In this document: in pieces, positions 55,338 through 64,000 of the stretch
How positions within the stretch are numbered: the first letter of the stretch is position 1
Layout of the letters: each line of letters begins with the position of its first letter
Notes under the pieces: model-generated
The model's input: only the letters and a program-made list of their open reading frames with translations
Database searches by the model: none
What the model was told of the DNA's origin: nothing
Translations under genes and position numbers: made by a program
Assembly: GCA_039707655.1 (NCBI GenBank)
Contig: CM077668.1
Coordinates: 402,982,130-403,046,129 of the forward strand
DNA length: 64,000 bases
Reading direction: 5' to 3'
Source of the DNA: Elymus sibiricus
Lineage: Eukaryota; Streptophyta; Magnoliopsida; Poales; Poaceae

Positions 55338-56527
55338 GTGACTTGTCTCGCCTTTCTCCCCTTATATGCAAGTATATGATCCTACACTAAACTACAGTAC
55401 TATGTATAAATATTCATCTACTCAGATCTAGAGCAGTAGTTATAACAATTGGAATTTAGTTATTAAGCAACTGCTTACTGTGATTATGCAATTTTAATGT
55501 ACATAGTTGTAACAATTTTAATTAACTGAAACTGTTCTTTTAATTAACTGAAACTGTTCTTTTAATGTACATAGTTGTAACAATTTTAATTAACCGAAAC
55601 TGTTCTTTAGTCAATAGTGCAGCTGAATGGTGTAGATCTAACAGATCCACCATCAGTTGGTAAAACTAGATGCTCTGCAGGGCTGATATAGAATGGTGCA
55701 TAGGATGGTGGAAAAATAAGATATAATCACAAGGTTTTCTATTTAATACAAAAAGTAACATATTATGTCTGAAAAAAATAACATATCAACACATTCAATA
55801 CAAATTTTGTGGTATACTCAGTTAGCAAATACATAACCATCAGCATACCTTTCCAGCTTTTCTCCTTACTGTTTTAGACATGGTTTATCTGGTGATCTGG
55901 GTGCATAGTTGACCCAGTTCGATGGATATAGCTTTAGCTCTTTTTGTTCCTGTGCCACTCTTTATTAATCATTGCTCACAAATTTTTACTGTTTCTGTGC
56001 CACTCTTTATTTCACTTCTCTGCAATGTTCATTCTCACATATTTCTATCATTCTTTGCAGGGATAAAGTAAAGAAAAAGAAGAAAAGATTACTAGAAGAT
56101 TAGTTTTAGAATTTTCTTTTATTTCCTTGTAAATTTTCTTTTATTGGATACTTGTAAAGACATTGTAATATTCTTACTATAATAAAAATTATGATTCTAT
56201 TTCATTTTTTGTTTTTAAATTATTTTTTCTTATAGGTTGTTTTCTGTAAATTTGGATTTTTTTTTTGTTTTCCAAATACATTACTAGTGGCGCATTTCAG
56301 CCCTTATTAGTGGCGCACCTTCCTTTATTACTAGTGGCGCACCTATAAGGCTATTAGTGGCGCACCTAGAGGGAATACTAGTGGAGCACCTAAGGGTTAG
56401 TAGTGGCGCACCAGAGGTGCGCCATTACTATCTGTTACTAGTGGCGTGTTAATAGTGGCGCACCTATAGTGCGCCATTACTAACGAAAACAGGTGCGCCA
56501 CTAATAGGGCTTTTTCTAGTAGTGTTA

Positions 56528-57492
56528 CCACCAACGTCTTATTTTGATTCAGCGGCATTGTGGGATGAAGCGGCTCGGACCAACCTTGCATGTCCACGTA
56601 CATGATACCGGTTCCACCGACTGACGTGCAACTTGTTTTGCAGAAAGGTGGCTGGCGGGTGTCTGTTTCTCCTACTTTAGTTGAATCAAATTTGACTACG
56701 GCCGGTCCTTGAAGAAGGTTAAAACAGCAAACTTGATAATTCACCGTTGTGGTTGTTTTTCCGTAGGTAAGAACGGTTCTTGCTTGAAACCCGTAGCAGC
56801 CACGTAAAACTTGCAACAACAAAGTAGAGGACGTCTAACTTGCTTTTGCAGGGTATGCTGTGATGTGATATGGTCAAGACATGATGAGATATAAGTTGTT
56901 GTATGAGATGATCATGTTTTTTAATATATGTTGACAGCCGGCAGGAGCCTTATGGTTGTCTCTTTATTGTATGAAATGCAAGCGCCATGTAATTGCTTTA
57001 CTTTATCGCTATGCGTTAGCAACAGTTGTACAAGCAATAGTTGGGGAGACGACCACGTGATGACATGTTGATGGAGATCAAGATGATGGAGATCATGGTG
57101 TCGTGCCGATGACAATGGAGATCATGACGATGCTTTGGAGATGGATATCAAAAGCACAAGATGATGATGGCCATATCATGTCACATATTTTGATTGCATG
57201 TGATGTTTATCCTTTATGCATCTTATTTTGCTTAGAACGACGATAGCATTATAAGATGATCCCTTCACTAAATTTCAAGATAAAAGTGTTCTCCCTGAGT
57301 ATGCACCGCTGCTAAAGTTCGTCGTTTCGAAGCACCTCGTGATGATCGGGTGTGATAGATTCTACGTTCACATACAATGGGTGTAAGCCAGTTTTACACA
57401 AGCAGAATACTTGGGTTAAATTTGACAAGCCTAGCATGTACAAACATGGTCTTGGAACACTGGAGACCGAAAGGTCGAACATGAGTCATATA
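56528..57492 (+). other. Leader of the BARE1/Angela-type element
   Basis: Non-coding, rich in ATG triplets without long frames. It contains GCAGCCACGTAAAA, GGAGGACGTC-like and GATGGAGATCAAGATGATGG text also present at 62700-63050. It ends in GAACATGAGTCATATA, continuous in the other copy (63420-63437) where no CACTA is inserted. Confidence 0.8.
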
Positions 57493-57792
57493 CACTAGTA
57501 GAAAACAAGGCTTTGGTTGAGGCCAGGATAAGGGCATTAATCCCGGTTCACTCACGAACCGGGACCAAAGGTGGCATTAGTCCCGGTTCGTGAGGCCAGG
57601 GCGCCGGCCGGGCCTCGGGGGCCATTGGTCCCGGTTCGTATGTCCCCTTTGGTCCTGGTTCCAGACACGAACCGTAACCAATGGGCCTCGCTCCTGGCCC
57701 ACAACCTTTAGTCCCGGTTTCTGGCTGAAACCGGGACCAAATGTTATCCTTTAGTCCCGGTTTTAGCCACCAACCGGGACTAAAGAGAGGCC

Positions 57793-57800
57793 TATATATA
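57793..57800 (+). promoter_or_regulatory. Putative TATA box of the CACTA transposase gene
   Basis: TATATATA in GGCCTATATATACTCGAGC, directly after the subterminal repeats and about 250 bp before the ATG. Confidence 0.55.
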
Positions 57801-58051
57801 CTCGAGCAGAGCAGTGCATTGCTCTGTTTTTTTGGCCGGCCGTGGGAGAGCTTTGTGGTGCTCTAGCTCACCTCCTATGCACATGAGGTGTTCGATGAAA
57901 TGCCCGAGCCACACTTAAGCTATCTCCTCTCGAAGCTCCTTGTCCAAACTCCATTTTCCTCAGGATTTGTCTAGGTTTCGCGGTCCGTCCTGTCCCGTCC
58001 CCGTCCTCACCGCCGTCGATCGCCCGCGCCGATCTCGTCGCCGGCACCACC

Positions 58052-60470
58052 ATGGTGAGCCTCTTGTTCTTATCTTCTTTCTAAAAGAAAAAAATTCTTA
58101 CTTGTATGATTTAGATAGATACTTGGTCACTTCTCTATTCATGATGTTCTGTAATGGTTTTTGACACACTTAATTATATGTAATGCACGCAGATGAACCG
58201 GCAATGGATGTACGGTAACAGACGCACCTCCGAGTACATTAAGGGCGTGTATAATTTTCTCGAAGTGGCTGAGGCAAACAAGCAGAATGGTTTTATGTGT
58301 TGTCCATGCCCTATCTGTGGGAATACGAAGTCTTACTCTGACTCGAAAACCCTTCACATCCACCTGCTTGAGAAGGGTTTCATGCCACACTATAATGTTT
58401 GGACCAAGCACGGAGAAAGAGGGGTTATGATGGAAGACAACGAAGAAGAAGAGGATGATGACAACTATGTGCCCCCTGAATACGGTGATGCTGCAACGGG
58501 GGAAGCTGAAAATCAAGAGGAACCAGACGATGTGCCCGATGATGATCTTCGCTGGGTCATTGTTGATGCACAGAGAGAATGCGAGACTGAAAAGGAGAAG
58601 TTGAAGTTCGATCGCATGTCAGAGGATCACAAAAAACCGTTGTACCCAAATTGCGAAGATGGCAACACAAAGCTCGGTACCACACTGGAAATGCTGGAAT
58701 GGAAGGCAGAGAATGGTGTATCTGACAAGGGATTTGAGCAGCTACTGAAAATAATGAAGAAGAAGCTTCCAAAGGATAACGAATTGCCTAACAGTACGTA
58801 CAGAGAAAAGAAGGTTCTCTGCCCTCTAGGATTGGAGGTGCAGAAGATACATGCATGCCCTAATGACTGCATCCTCTACCGCGGTGATTACGAGGATTTG
58901 AACGCATGCCCGGTATGCGGTGCATTGCAGTATAAGATCAGACGAGATGACCCTGGTGATGTTGACGGCGAGCGCCCCAGGAAGAGGGTTCCTGCCAAGG
59001 TGATGTGGTATGCTCCTATAATACCACGGTTGAAACGTCTGTTCAGAAACAAAGAGCATGCCAAGTTGATGCGATGGCACAAAGAGGACCGTAAGAAAGA
59101 CGGGAAGTTGAGAGCACCCACTGACGGGTCGCAGTGGAGAAAAATCGAGAGAAAGTGGGGGGACTTTGCAGGTGACGCAAGGAACGTATGGTTTGGTTTA
59201 AGCGCGGATGGCATTAATCCTTTTGGGGAGCAGAGCAGCAATCATAGCACCTGGCCCGTGACTCTATGTATCTATAACCTTCCTCCTTGGCTGTGCATGA
59301 AGCGGAAGTTCATTTTGATGCCAGTTCTCATCCAAGGCCCTAAGCAACCCGGCAACGACATTGATGTGTACCTAAGGCCATTAGTTGAAGAACTTTTACA
59401 GCTGTGGAATGGAAAAGGTGTACGTGTGTGGGATGAGCACGACGAGCAGGAATTTGACCTACATGCGTTGCTGTTTGTAACCATCAATGATTGGCCTGCT
59501 CTCAGTAACCTTTCAGGACACACAAACAAGGGATACCACGCATGCACGCACTGTTTAGATGACACCGAAAGTATATATTTGGACAAATGCAGGAAGAATG
59601 TGTACCTGGGGCATCGTCGATTTCTTACGACCAACCATCAATGTCGAAAGAAAGGCAAGCATTTCAAAGGCGAGGCAGATCACCGGAAGAAGCCCACCGT
59701 CCGTACTGGTGATCACATACTTGCTATGGTCAATGATTTACACGTAATCTTTGGAAAGGGTCCCGGCGGACTATCTGTTCTGAATGACGCTGAGGGACGC
59801 GCACCCATGTGGAAGAAGAAATCTATATTTTGGGACCTACCCTATTGGAAAGACCTAGAGGTCCGCTCTGCAATCGACGTGATGCACGTGACGAAGAATA
59901 TTTGCGTGAACCTGCTAGGCTTCTTGGGCGTGTATGGGAAGACAAAAGATACACCGGAGGCACGGGAGGACCAGCAACGTCTGCACGAAAAAGACGGCAT
60001 GCCTCCAAAGCAGTATGAAGGTCCTGCCAGCTACGCTCTTACCAAAGAAGAGAAGGAAATCTTCTTTGAATGCCTGCTCAGTATGAAGGTCCCGTCTGGC
60101 TTCTCGTCGAATATAAAGGGAATAATAAATATGGCAGAGAAAAAGTTTCAGAACCTAAAGTCTCATGACTGCCACGTGATTATGATGCAACTGCTTCCGG
60201 TTGCATTGAGGGGGCTTCTACCGGAAAACGTTCGATTAGCCATTGTGAATCTATGTGCATTCCTCAATGCAATCTCTCAGAAGGTGATCGATCCAGAAAT
60301 CCTACCAAGGTTAAGGAGTGATCTGGCGCAATGTCTTGTCAGTTTCGAGCTGGTGTTCCCACCATCCTTCTTCAATATCATGACGCACGTCCTAGTTCAT
60401 CTAGTCGACAAGATTGCCATTCTGGGCCCTATATTTCTACACAATATGTTCCCCTTTGAGAGGTTCATGG
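58052..60470 (+). CDS. TNP2-type CACTA transposase, 3'-truncated by an LTR insertion
   Basis: The ATG at 58052 is followed at once by GTGAGC, and an intron of 138 bp ends at AG 58191-58192 before ATGAACCGG; alternatively translation starts at 58193. From 58193 the frame is open to the break. The transposase-associated zinc-binding domain is at residues 4-77 (CCPCPICGN, HIHLLEKGF). An acidic linker follows near 85-120. The tnp2 transposase core runs from about 280 to 500 (LSADGINPF near 336, GPKQPGNDIDVYLRPL near 387, HACTHC near 450). DUF4218 begins near 655 (LKSHDCHVIMMQLLPVALR) and is cut at about residue 759 (HNMFPFERFM). In family members it recognises CACTA ends and cuts them. The apparent ORF continues to 60532, but those last 20 residues come from the LTR. 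Confidence 0.88.
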
Positions 60471-61613
60471 TGTTGGAAATATGCCCTAGAGGCAATAATA
60501 AATTGGTTATTATTATATTTCCTTGTTCATGATAATCGTTTATTATCCATGCTATAATTGTATTGATTGGAAACTCAAATACATGTGTGGATACATAGAC
60601 AACACTGTGTCCCTAGTAAGCCTCTAGTTGACTAGCTCGTTGATCAAAGATGGTTAAGGTTTCCTAGCCATTGACATGAGATGTCATTTGATAACGGGAT
60701 CACATCATTAGGAGAATGATGTGATGGACAAGACCCAAACTATAAACGTAGCATTTGATCGTGTCAGTTTATTGCTATTGTTTTCTGCATGTCAAGTATC
60801 TGTTCCTTTGACCATGAGATCATGCAACTCACTGACACCGGAGGAATACCTTGTGTGTATCAAACGTCGCAACGTAACTGGGTGACTATAAAGGTGCTCT
60901 ACAGGTATCTCCGATGGTGTCTGTTGGGTTGGCATGGATCAAGACTGGGATTTGTTACTCCGTGTGACGGAGAGGTATCTCAGGGCCCACTCGGTAATAC
61001 AACATCATAATGAGCCTTGCAAGCAATGTGACTAAAGTGTTAGCCACGAGATCTTGTATTACGGAACGAGTAAAGAGACTTGCCGGTAACGAGATTGAAC
61101 TAGGTATAGTGATACCGACGATCGAATCTCGGGCAAGTAACATACCGAAGAACAAAGGGAACAGCATACGGGATTAACTGAATCCTTGACATAGAGGTTC
61201 GACCGATAAAGATCTTCGTAGAATATGTAGGAGCCAATATGGGCATCCAGGTCCCGCTATTGGTTATTGGCCGTAGAGGTGTCTCGGTCATGTCTACATA
61301 GTTCTCGAACCCGCAGGGTCTACACACTTAACGTTTGGTGACGATTAGTATAATTGAGTTATTATGTTGGTGACCGAAAGTTGTTCGGAGTCCCGGATAA
61401 GATCCCGGACATGGCGAGGATCTCCGGAATAGTCCGGAGGTAAAGATTGATATATGTGATAATAGTGTTTTGATCTCTGGAAGGGTTCCGGAGTTCACCG
61501 GAAGGGGTTCCGGATGTTTACCGAAGTGTTCGGGTGCAGCAACACTTTATATGAGCCAAAGGGATAAAGCCCACAAGGTATTGGAAAGTGCAAAAGTAGT
61601 TTTGCTGCCGCGT

Positions 61614-61770
61614 AAGCGGTACTACCGCTTGGTGAAGCGGTACTACCGCCGGAGCGGTACTACCGCTTGTGTGAAGCGGTACTACCGCCCTAGCGGTACT
61701 ACCGCTTGTGTGAAGCGGTACTACCGCCCAAGCGGTACTACCGCTTGTGTGAAGCGGTACTACCGCTTGT
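61614..61770 (+). repeat. Array of a near-palindromic 18-22 bp motif
   Basis: AAGCGGTACTACCGCTT (a palindrome around its central base) and its variant ending CCGCC alternate about eight times with spacers such as GTGTG. Each motif could form a small hairpin. It lies some 130 bp upstream of the TATA box. Confidence 0.85.
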
Positions 61771-61897
61771 GCGCGGCTGTACACGGTTCGGCAGGGATCC
61801 GAGTTGGACTCTTTCCTTGCGGGCCAAACCGACCTTGTGCGGGCAAAACCGACCCGGAGGAGGCTTTTACTCCAAGTTTAGACCCCAAGGCTCAACA

Positions 61898-61905
61898 TAT
61901 AAATA
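61898..61905 (+). promoter_or_regulatory. TATA box of the Angela-type LTR
   Basis: TATAAATA in CAACATATAAATAGAGG, matching the position and context of the LTR promoters at 28141 and 35649. Confidence 0.65.
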
Positions 61906-62372
61906 GAGGGGCAGGGCTAGCACACGGGACACATCAGGATTTCCCAAGCCGTGTGCCGGCAACCCTAGCCCTCTAGTTCCTCCGTCATAATCTCCGTAGT
62001 GCTTGGCGAAGCCCTGCAGAGATTGTTCCTCACCACCATCACCACGCCGTCGTGCTGCTGGAACTCAACCACTACTTCACCATCGCTCGCTGGATCGAGG
62101 AGGTGAAGGCGTCATCAAGCCGTACGTGTGTTGAACGCGGAGGTGCCGTCCGTTCGGCACTAGATCGGAAGGATCGTGATTGGATCGCGGGACGCTCGGC
62201 GATTTGGATCGCGAAGACGTTCGACTACATCAACCGCGTTTATTAACGCTTCCGCTTAGCGATCTACAAGGGTATGTAGATTCACTCTCCCTCTCGTAGA
62301 TGCTCATCACCATGGATAGATCTTATGTGTGCGTAGGAAAATTTTTGTTTCCCACGCAACGTTCCCCAACAG

Positions 62373-62385
62373 TGGCATCATGAGC
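62373..62385 (+). other. Primer-binding site of the Angela-type element
   Basis: TGGCATCATGAGC one base after the LTR. Confidence 0.7.
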
Positions 62386-63646
62386 TAGGTCTATGCGTAG
62401 ATGAGATCTCGAGTAGAACACAAACGAGTTGTGGGCGTGGGTGTATACATATTGCTTGCCGTTACTAGTTGATACTTGATTCAGCGGCATTGTGAGATGA
62501 AGCGGCCCGGACCGACATTACGCGTACGCTTACGCGAGACTGGTTTTACCGCTGTGCACTTGTTGCATAAAGGTGACTGGCGGGTGTCTGTCTCTCTCAC
62601 TTTAGTTGAATCGGTTCAATGAAGAGGGTTCTTTTAGAAGATCAAAAAGCAATCACTACACCACGTTGTGGTTTTGCGTAGGTAAGAACGGTTCTTGCAA
62701 ACCCGTAGCAGCCACGTAAAATTTGCAACAACAATTAGAGGACGTCTAACTTGTTTTTGCAGGGTATGTTGTGATGTGATATGGCCAATTACATGATGAG
62801 ATATATGTGATGTATGAGATGATCATGTGATGTATAGAATATCACGACTTGCATGTCGATGAGTACGGCAACTGGCAGGAGCCATAGAGTTGTCTTTAAT
62901 TATTGTATGACCTGCGTGTCAATCATTAAGCGCTATGTAATGCTTTACTTTATCGCTAAACGTTAGCTATAGTCGTGGAAGCAACAGTCGGCGCGACAAC
63001 CTTATGGCGACACGTTGATGGAGATCAAGATGATGGAGATCATGGTGTCATGCCGGTGACGATGGAGATCATGCCGGTGCTTTGGAGATGGAGATCAAAA
63101 GCACAAGTTCATGGCCATATCATGTCACTTATGATTTGCATGTGATGTTAATCCTTTTATGCATCTTATTTTGCTTAGGACGACGGTAGCATTATAAGGT
63201 GATCCCTCACTTAAATTTCAAGATAAAATTGTGTTCTCCCCAAGTGTGCACCGTTGCGAAAGTTCGTCGTTTCGAGACACGCCGTGATGATCGGGTGTGA
63301 TAGACTCTACGTTCGCATACAACGGGTGTAAGCCATGTTACACGTGCGGAACACTCGGGTTAAACTTGACGAGCCTAGCATGTACAGACATGGCCTCGGA
63401 ACACAAGAGACCGAAAGGTCGAACATGAGTCATATAGTAGATATGATCAACATGAAGATGTTCACCATTGAAACCACCTCAACTCACGTGATGATCGGAC
63501 TTGAGTTGGTGGATTTGGATCATGTTACACTCGAATGATCGGAGGGATGTCAATTTGAGTGGGAGTTTTTAAGTAATATGATTAACTAAACTCATTATCT
63601 AAGAACAATAGTCTAAGTTGTCTTTGCTATATTTATGTTGTAGATC
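62386..63646 (+). other. Leader of the Angela-type element
   Basis: A 1.26 kb non-coding leader between primer-binding site and gag. It is collinear with 54331-54401 plus 56528-57492. A short frame at 63335-63538 appears within it and is not convincing as a gene. Confidence 0.75.
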
Positions 63647-64000
63647 ATGGCTCGCGCAGTAGCACCCCTGAATTTTAATGCGTTCCTAGAGAAAGCTAAG
63701 TTGAAAGATGATGGAAGTAACTTTGTGGACTGGGCCCGTAATCTAAGGATTATCCTTACGGCTTCCCAGAAGGCTTATGTCCTTGATGCACCGCTTGGTG
63801 ATCCACCCGCTCCAGTTGAGTCTCTAGACGTTGTGAACGCCTGGCAGGCTCGTTCTGATGATTACTCAATAGTTCAAAGTGCAATGTTGTATGGCTTAGA
63901 ACCGGGACTTCAAAGACGTTTTGAACGTCATGGAACATATGAGATGTTCCAGGAGTTGAAGTTTATCTTTCAGAAGAATGCCCGGATCGAGAGATATGAG
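63647..64000 (+). CDS. Angela/BARE1 gag N-terminus, runs off the window
   Basis: The ATG at 63647 opens 118 codons that reach the window edge without a stop. The protein starts MARAVAPLNFNAFLEKAKL and includes the FVDWARNLRIILTASQKAYV stretch and later YGLEPGLQRRFE. These are characteristic of the BARE1/Angela gag (Copia capsid, UBN2-like region). The start is supported by the position after a 1.3 kb leader and by the alanine-rich opening. The capsid C-terminus, zinc knuckle and pol would lie to the right. Confidence 0.88.
   Translation, partial: MARAVAPLNFNAFLEKAKLKDDGSNFVDWARNLRIILTASQKAYVLDAPLGDPPAPVESLDVVNAWQARSDDYSIVQSAMLYGLEPGLQRRFERHGTYEMFQELKFIFQKNARIERYE

Larger units (their letters stand above)
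54402..56524 (+). mobile_element. Non-autonomous CACTA element carrying gene fragments (Pack-CACTA)
   Basis: The ends CACTACTAGAAAAA and TTTTTCTAGTAGTG are perfect 14-bp inverted repeats, and TTA is duplicated at 54399-54401 and 56525-56527. GTGGCGCACC-type subterminal repeats crowd both ends (54440-54550 and 56285-56510). No transposase is present. The middle holds exon-like segments of at least two unrelated host genes with splice-site-like borders. Strand is given by the captured exons. Confidence 0.92.
52539..57492 (+). mobile_element. BARE1/Angela-type Copia element, 5' LTR and leader (continues beyond nested insertions)
   Basis: It is inserted in the opposite orientation to the pol fragment on its left. 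The LTR is at 52539-54316, the primer-binding site at 54318, and the leader is split by a CACTA at 54402-56524 and cut again by a second CACTA from 57493. The leader text around 56528-57492 runs parallel to 62460-63440 of the rightmost element. Gag and the 3' LTR must lie right of the window. Confidence 0.88.
57493..60470 (+). mobile_element. CACTA transposon with TNP2 transposase, 3' part outside the window
   Basis: It starts CACTAGTAGAAAACAAGG within the Angela leader. Subterminal repeats of CCCGGTTC(G/A) alternate on both strands to about 57780. The TNP2 gene follows. An Angela-type LTR interrupts it at 60471, so the second half must resume after that element. Confidence 0.88.
60471..62371 (+). 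repeat. 5' LTR of the Angela-type element (1901 bp)
   Basis: TGTTGGAAATATG ... GTTCCCCAACA. It contains a palindromic tandem array at 61614-61770 and a TATA box at 61898. It belongs to a different subgroup from the LTR at 52539, with many differences and indels. Confidence 0.92.
60471..64000 (+). mobile_element. Angela-type Copia element, 5' half in window
   Basis: The LTR at 60471-62371, primer-binding site at 62373, leader, and gag from 63647 to the window edge. CATGG at 60466-60470 should be the target duplication. The LTR start TGTTGGAAATATGCCCTAGA is that of the BARE1/WIS/Angela group. The gag frame is open throughout, so this may be a young copy. Confidence 0.9.

Noticed and set aside
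61614..61770. CRISPR-like array
   Set aside because: Spacers are not unique and the array lies inside a plant LTR. It is a tandem repeat.
61470..61976. 168-codon ORF with repeated RYYR residues
   Set aside because: It is made by the palindromic tandem array in the LTR.
63335..63538. 67-codon ORF in the Angela leader
   Set aside because: It lies upstream of the convincing gag start, and the parallel leader at 57400-57492 does not conserve it beyond the insertion point.

Overview
The window is plant nuclear DNA from a large grass genome, most likely a Triticeae species (wheat, barley or Aegilops). The evidence is the density and type of transposable elements. There are Copia LTRs starting TGTTGGAAATATGCC or TGATGGAAATATGCC (the BARE1/WIS/Angela group), an Athila-like Gypsy element with TGATACGTCTCC LTRs, short Gypsy LTRs starting TGTCGGTGTCAAAACCGG on the + strand, CACTA transposons, a LINE 3' end and a hAT-like MITE. 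I see one convincing host gene, an F-box protein on the minus strand at 20724-21899. Family names rest on remembered motifs, not on a database search.

Layout, left to right. 1-6583: right part of a minus-strand Tat-like Gypsy element. It has a complete gag-protease ORF of 1102 codons, no reverse transcriptase or integrase, and a spliced ORF on the opposite strand. 7056-19560: a complete minus-strand Gypsy element (target duplication CATAA) with damaged gag and an RNase H remnant. Nested in it at 8112-13698 is a complete 5.6 kb non-autonomous relative of the first element (target duplication CAAGC). 19561-26531: host DNA with the F-box gene, a 5'-truncated LINE and a 12-nt retrotransposition scar. 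26532-36235: a complete Copia element (target duplication ACGAC) with 2196-bp LTRs and a coding-dead interior. 36521-50492: a 5'-truncated minus-strand Copia element with a hAT MITE in its 3' LTR. It is split by a 9.2 kb Athila-like element at 40140-49372 (target duplication GTAAC), whose right LTR is itself split by a BARE1/WIS-type solo LTR at 46414-48199 (target duplication CCCCG).

50493-52538: a CACTA-derived fragment and a minus-strand BARE1-like pol fragment. 52539 to the right edge: a plus-strand BARE1/Angela-type element. Its leader carries two CACTA insertions: a gene-fragment-carrying one at 54402-56524 and a TNP2-transposase-bearing one from 57493. The TNP2 gene is broken at 60470 by a further Angela-type element whose gag starts at 63647 and runs off the window. 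The right 14 kb is therefore a four-level insertion stack.

How the parts relate. Most elements here cannot encode their own mobilisation. The two TGTCGGTG-LTR elements share LTRs, primer-binding site and a spacer region, but one keeps gag-protease and neither keeps a visible RT. The 9.7 kb Copia has LTRs about 97% identical around a dead interior, so it probably moved in trans. The most notable single item is the CACTA at 54402-56524. It has captured what look like exons of mitochondrial ATP synthase beta and of an Lsi2-type silicon/arsenite efflux transporter, and one reading frame spans both.
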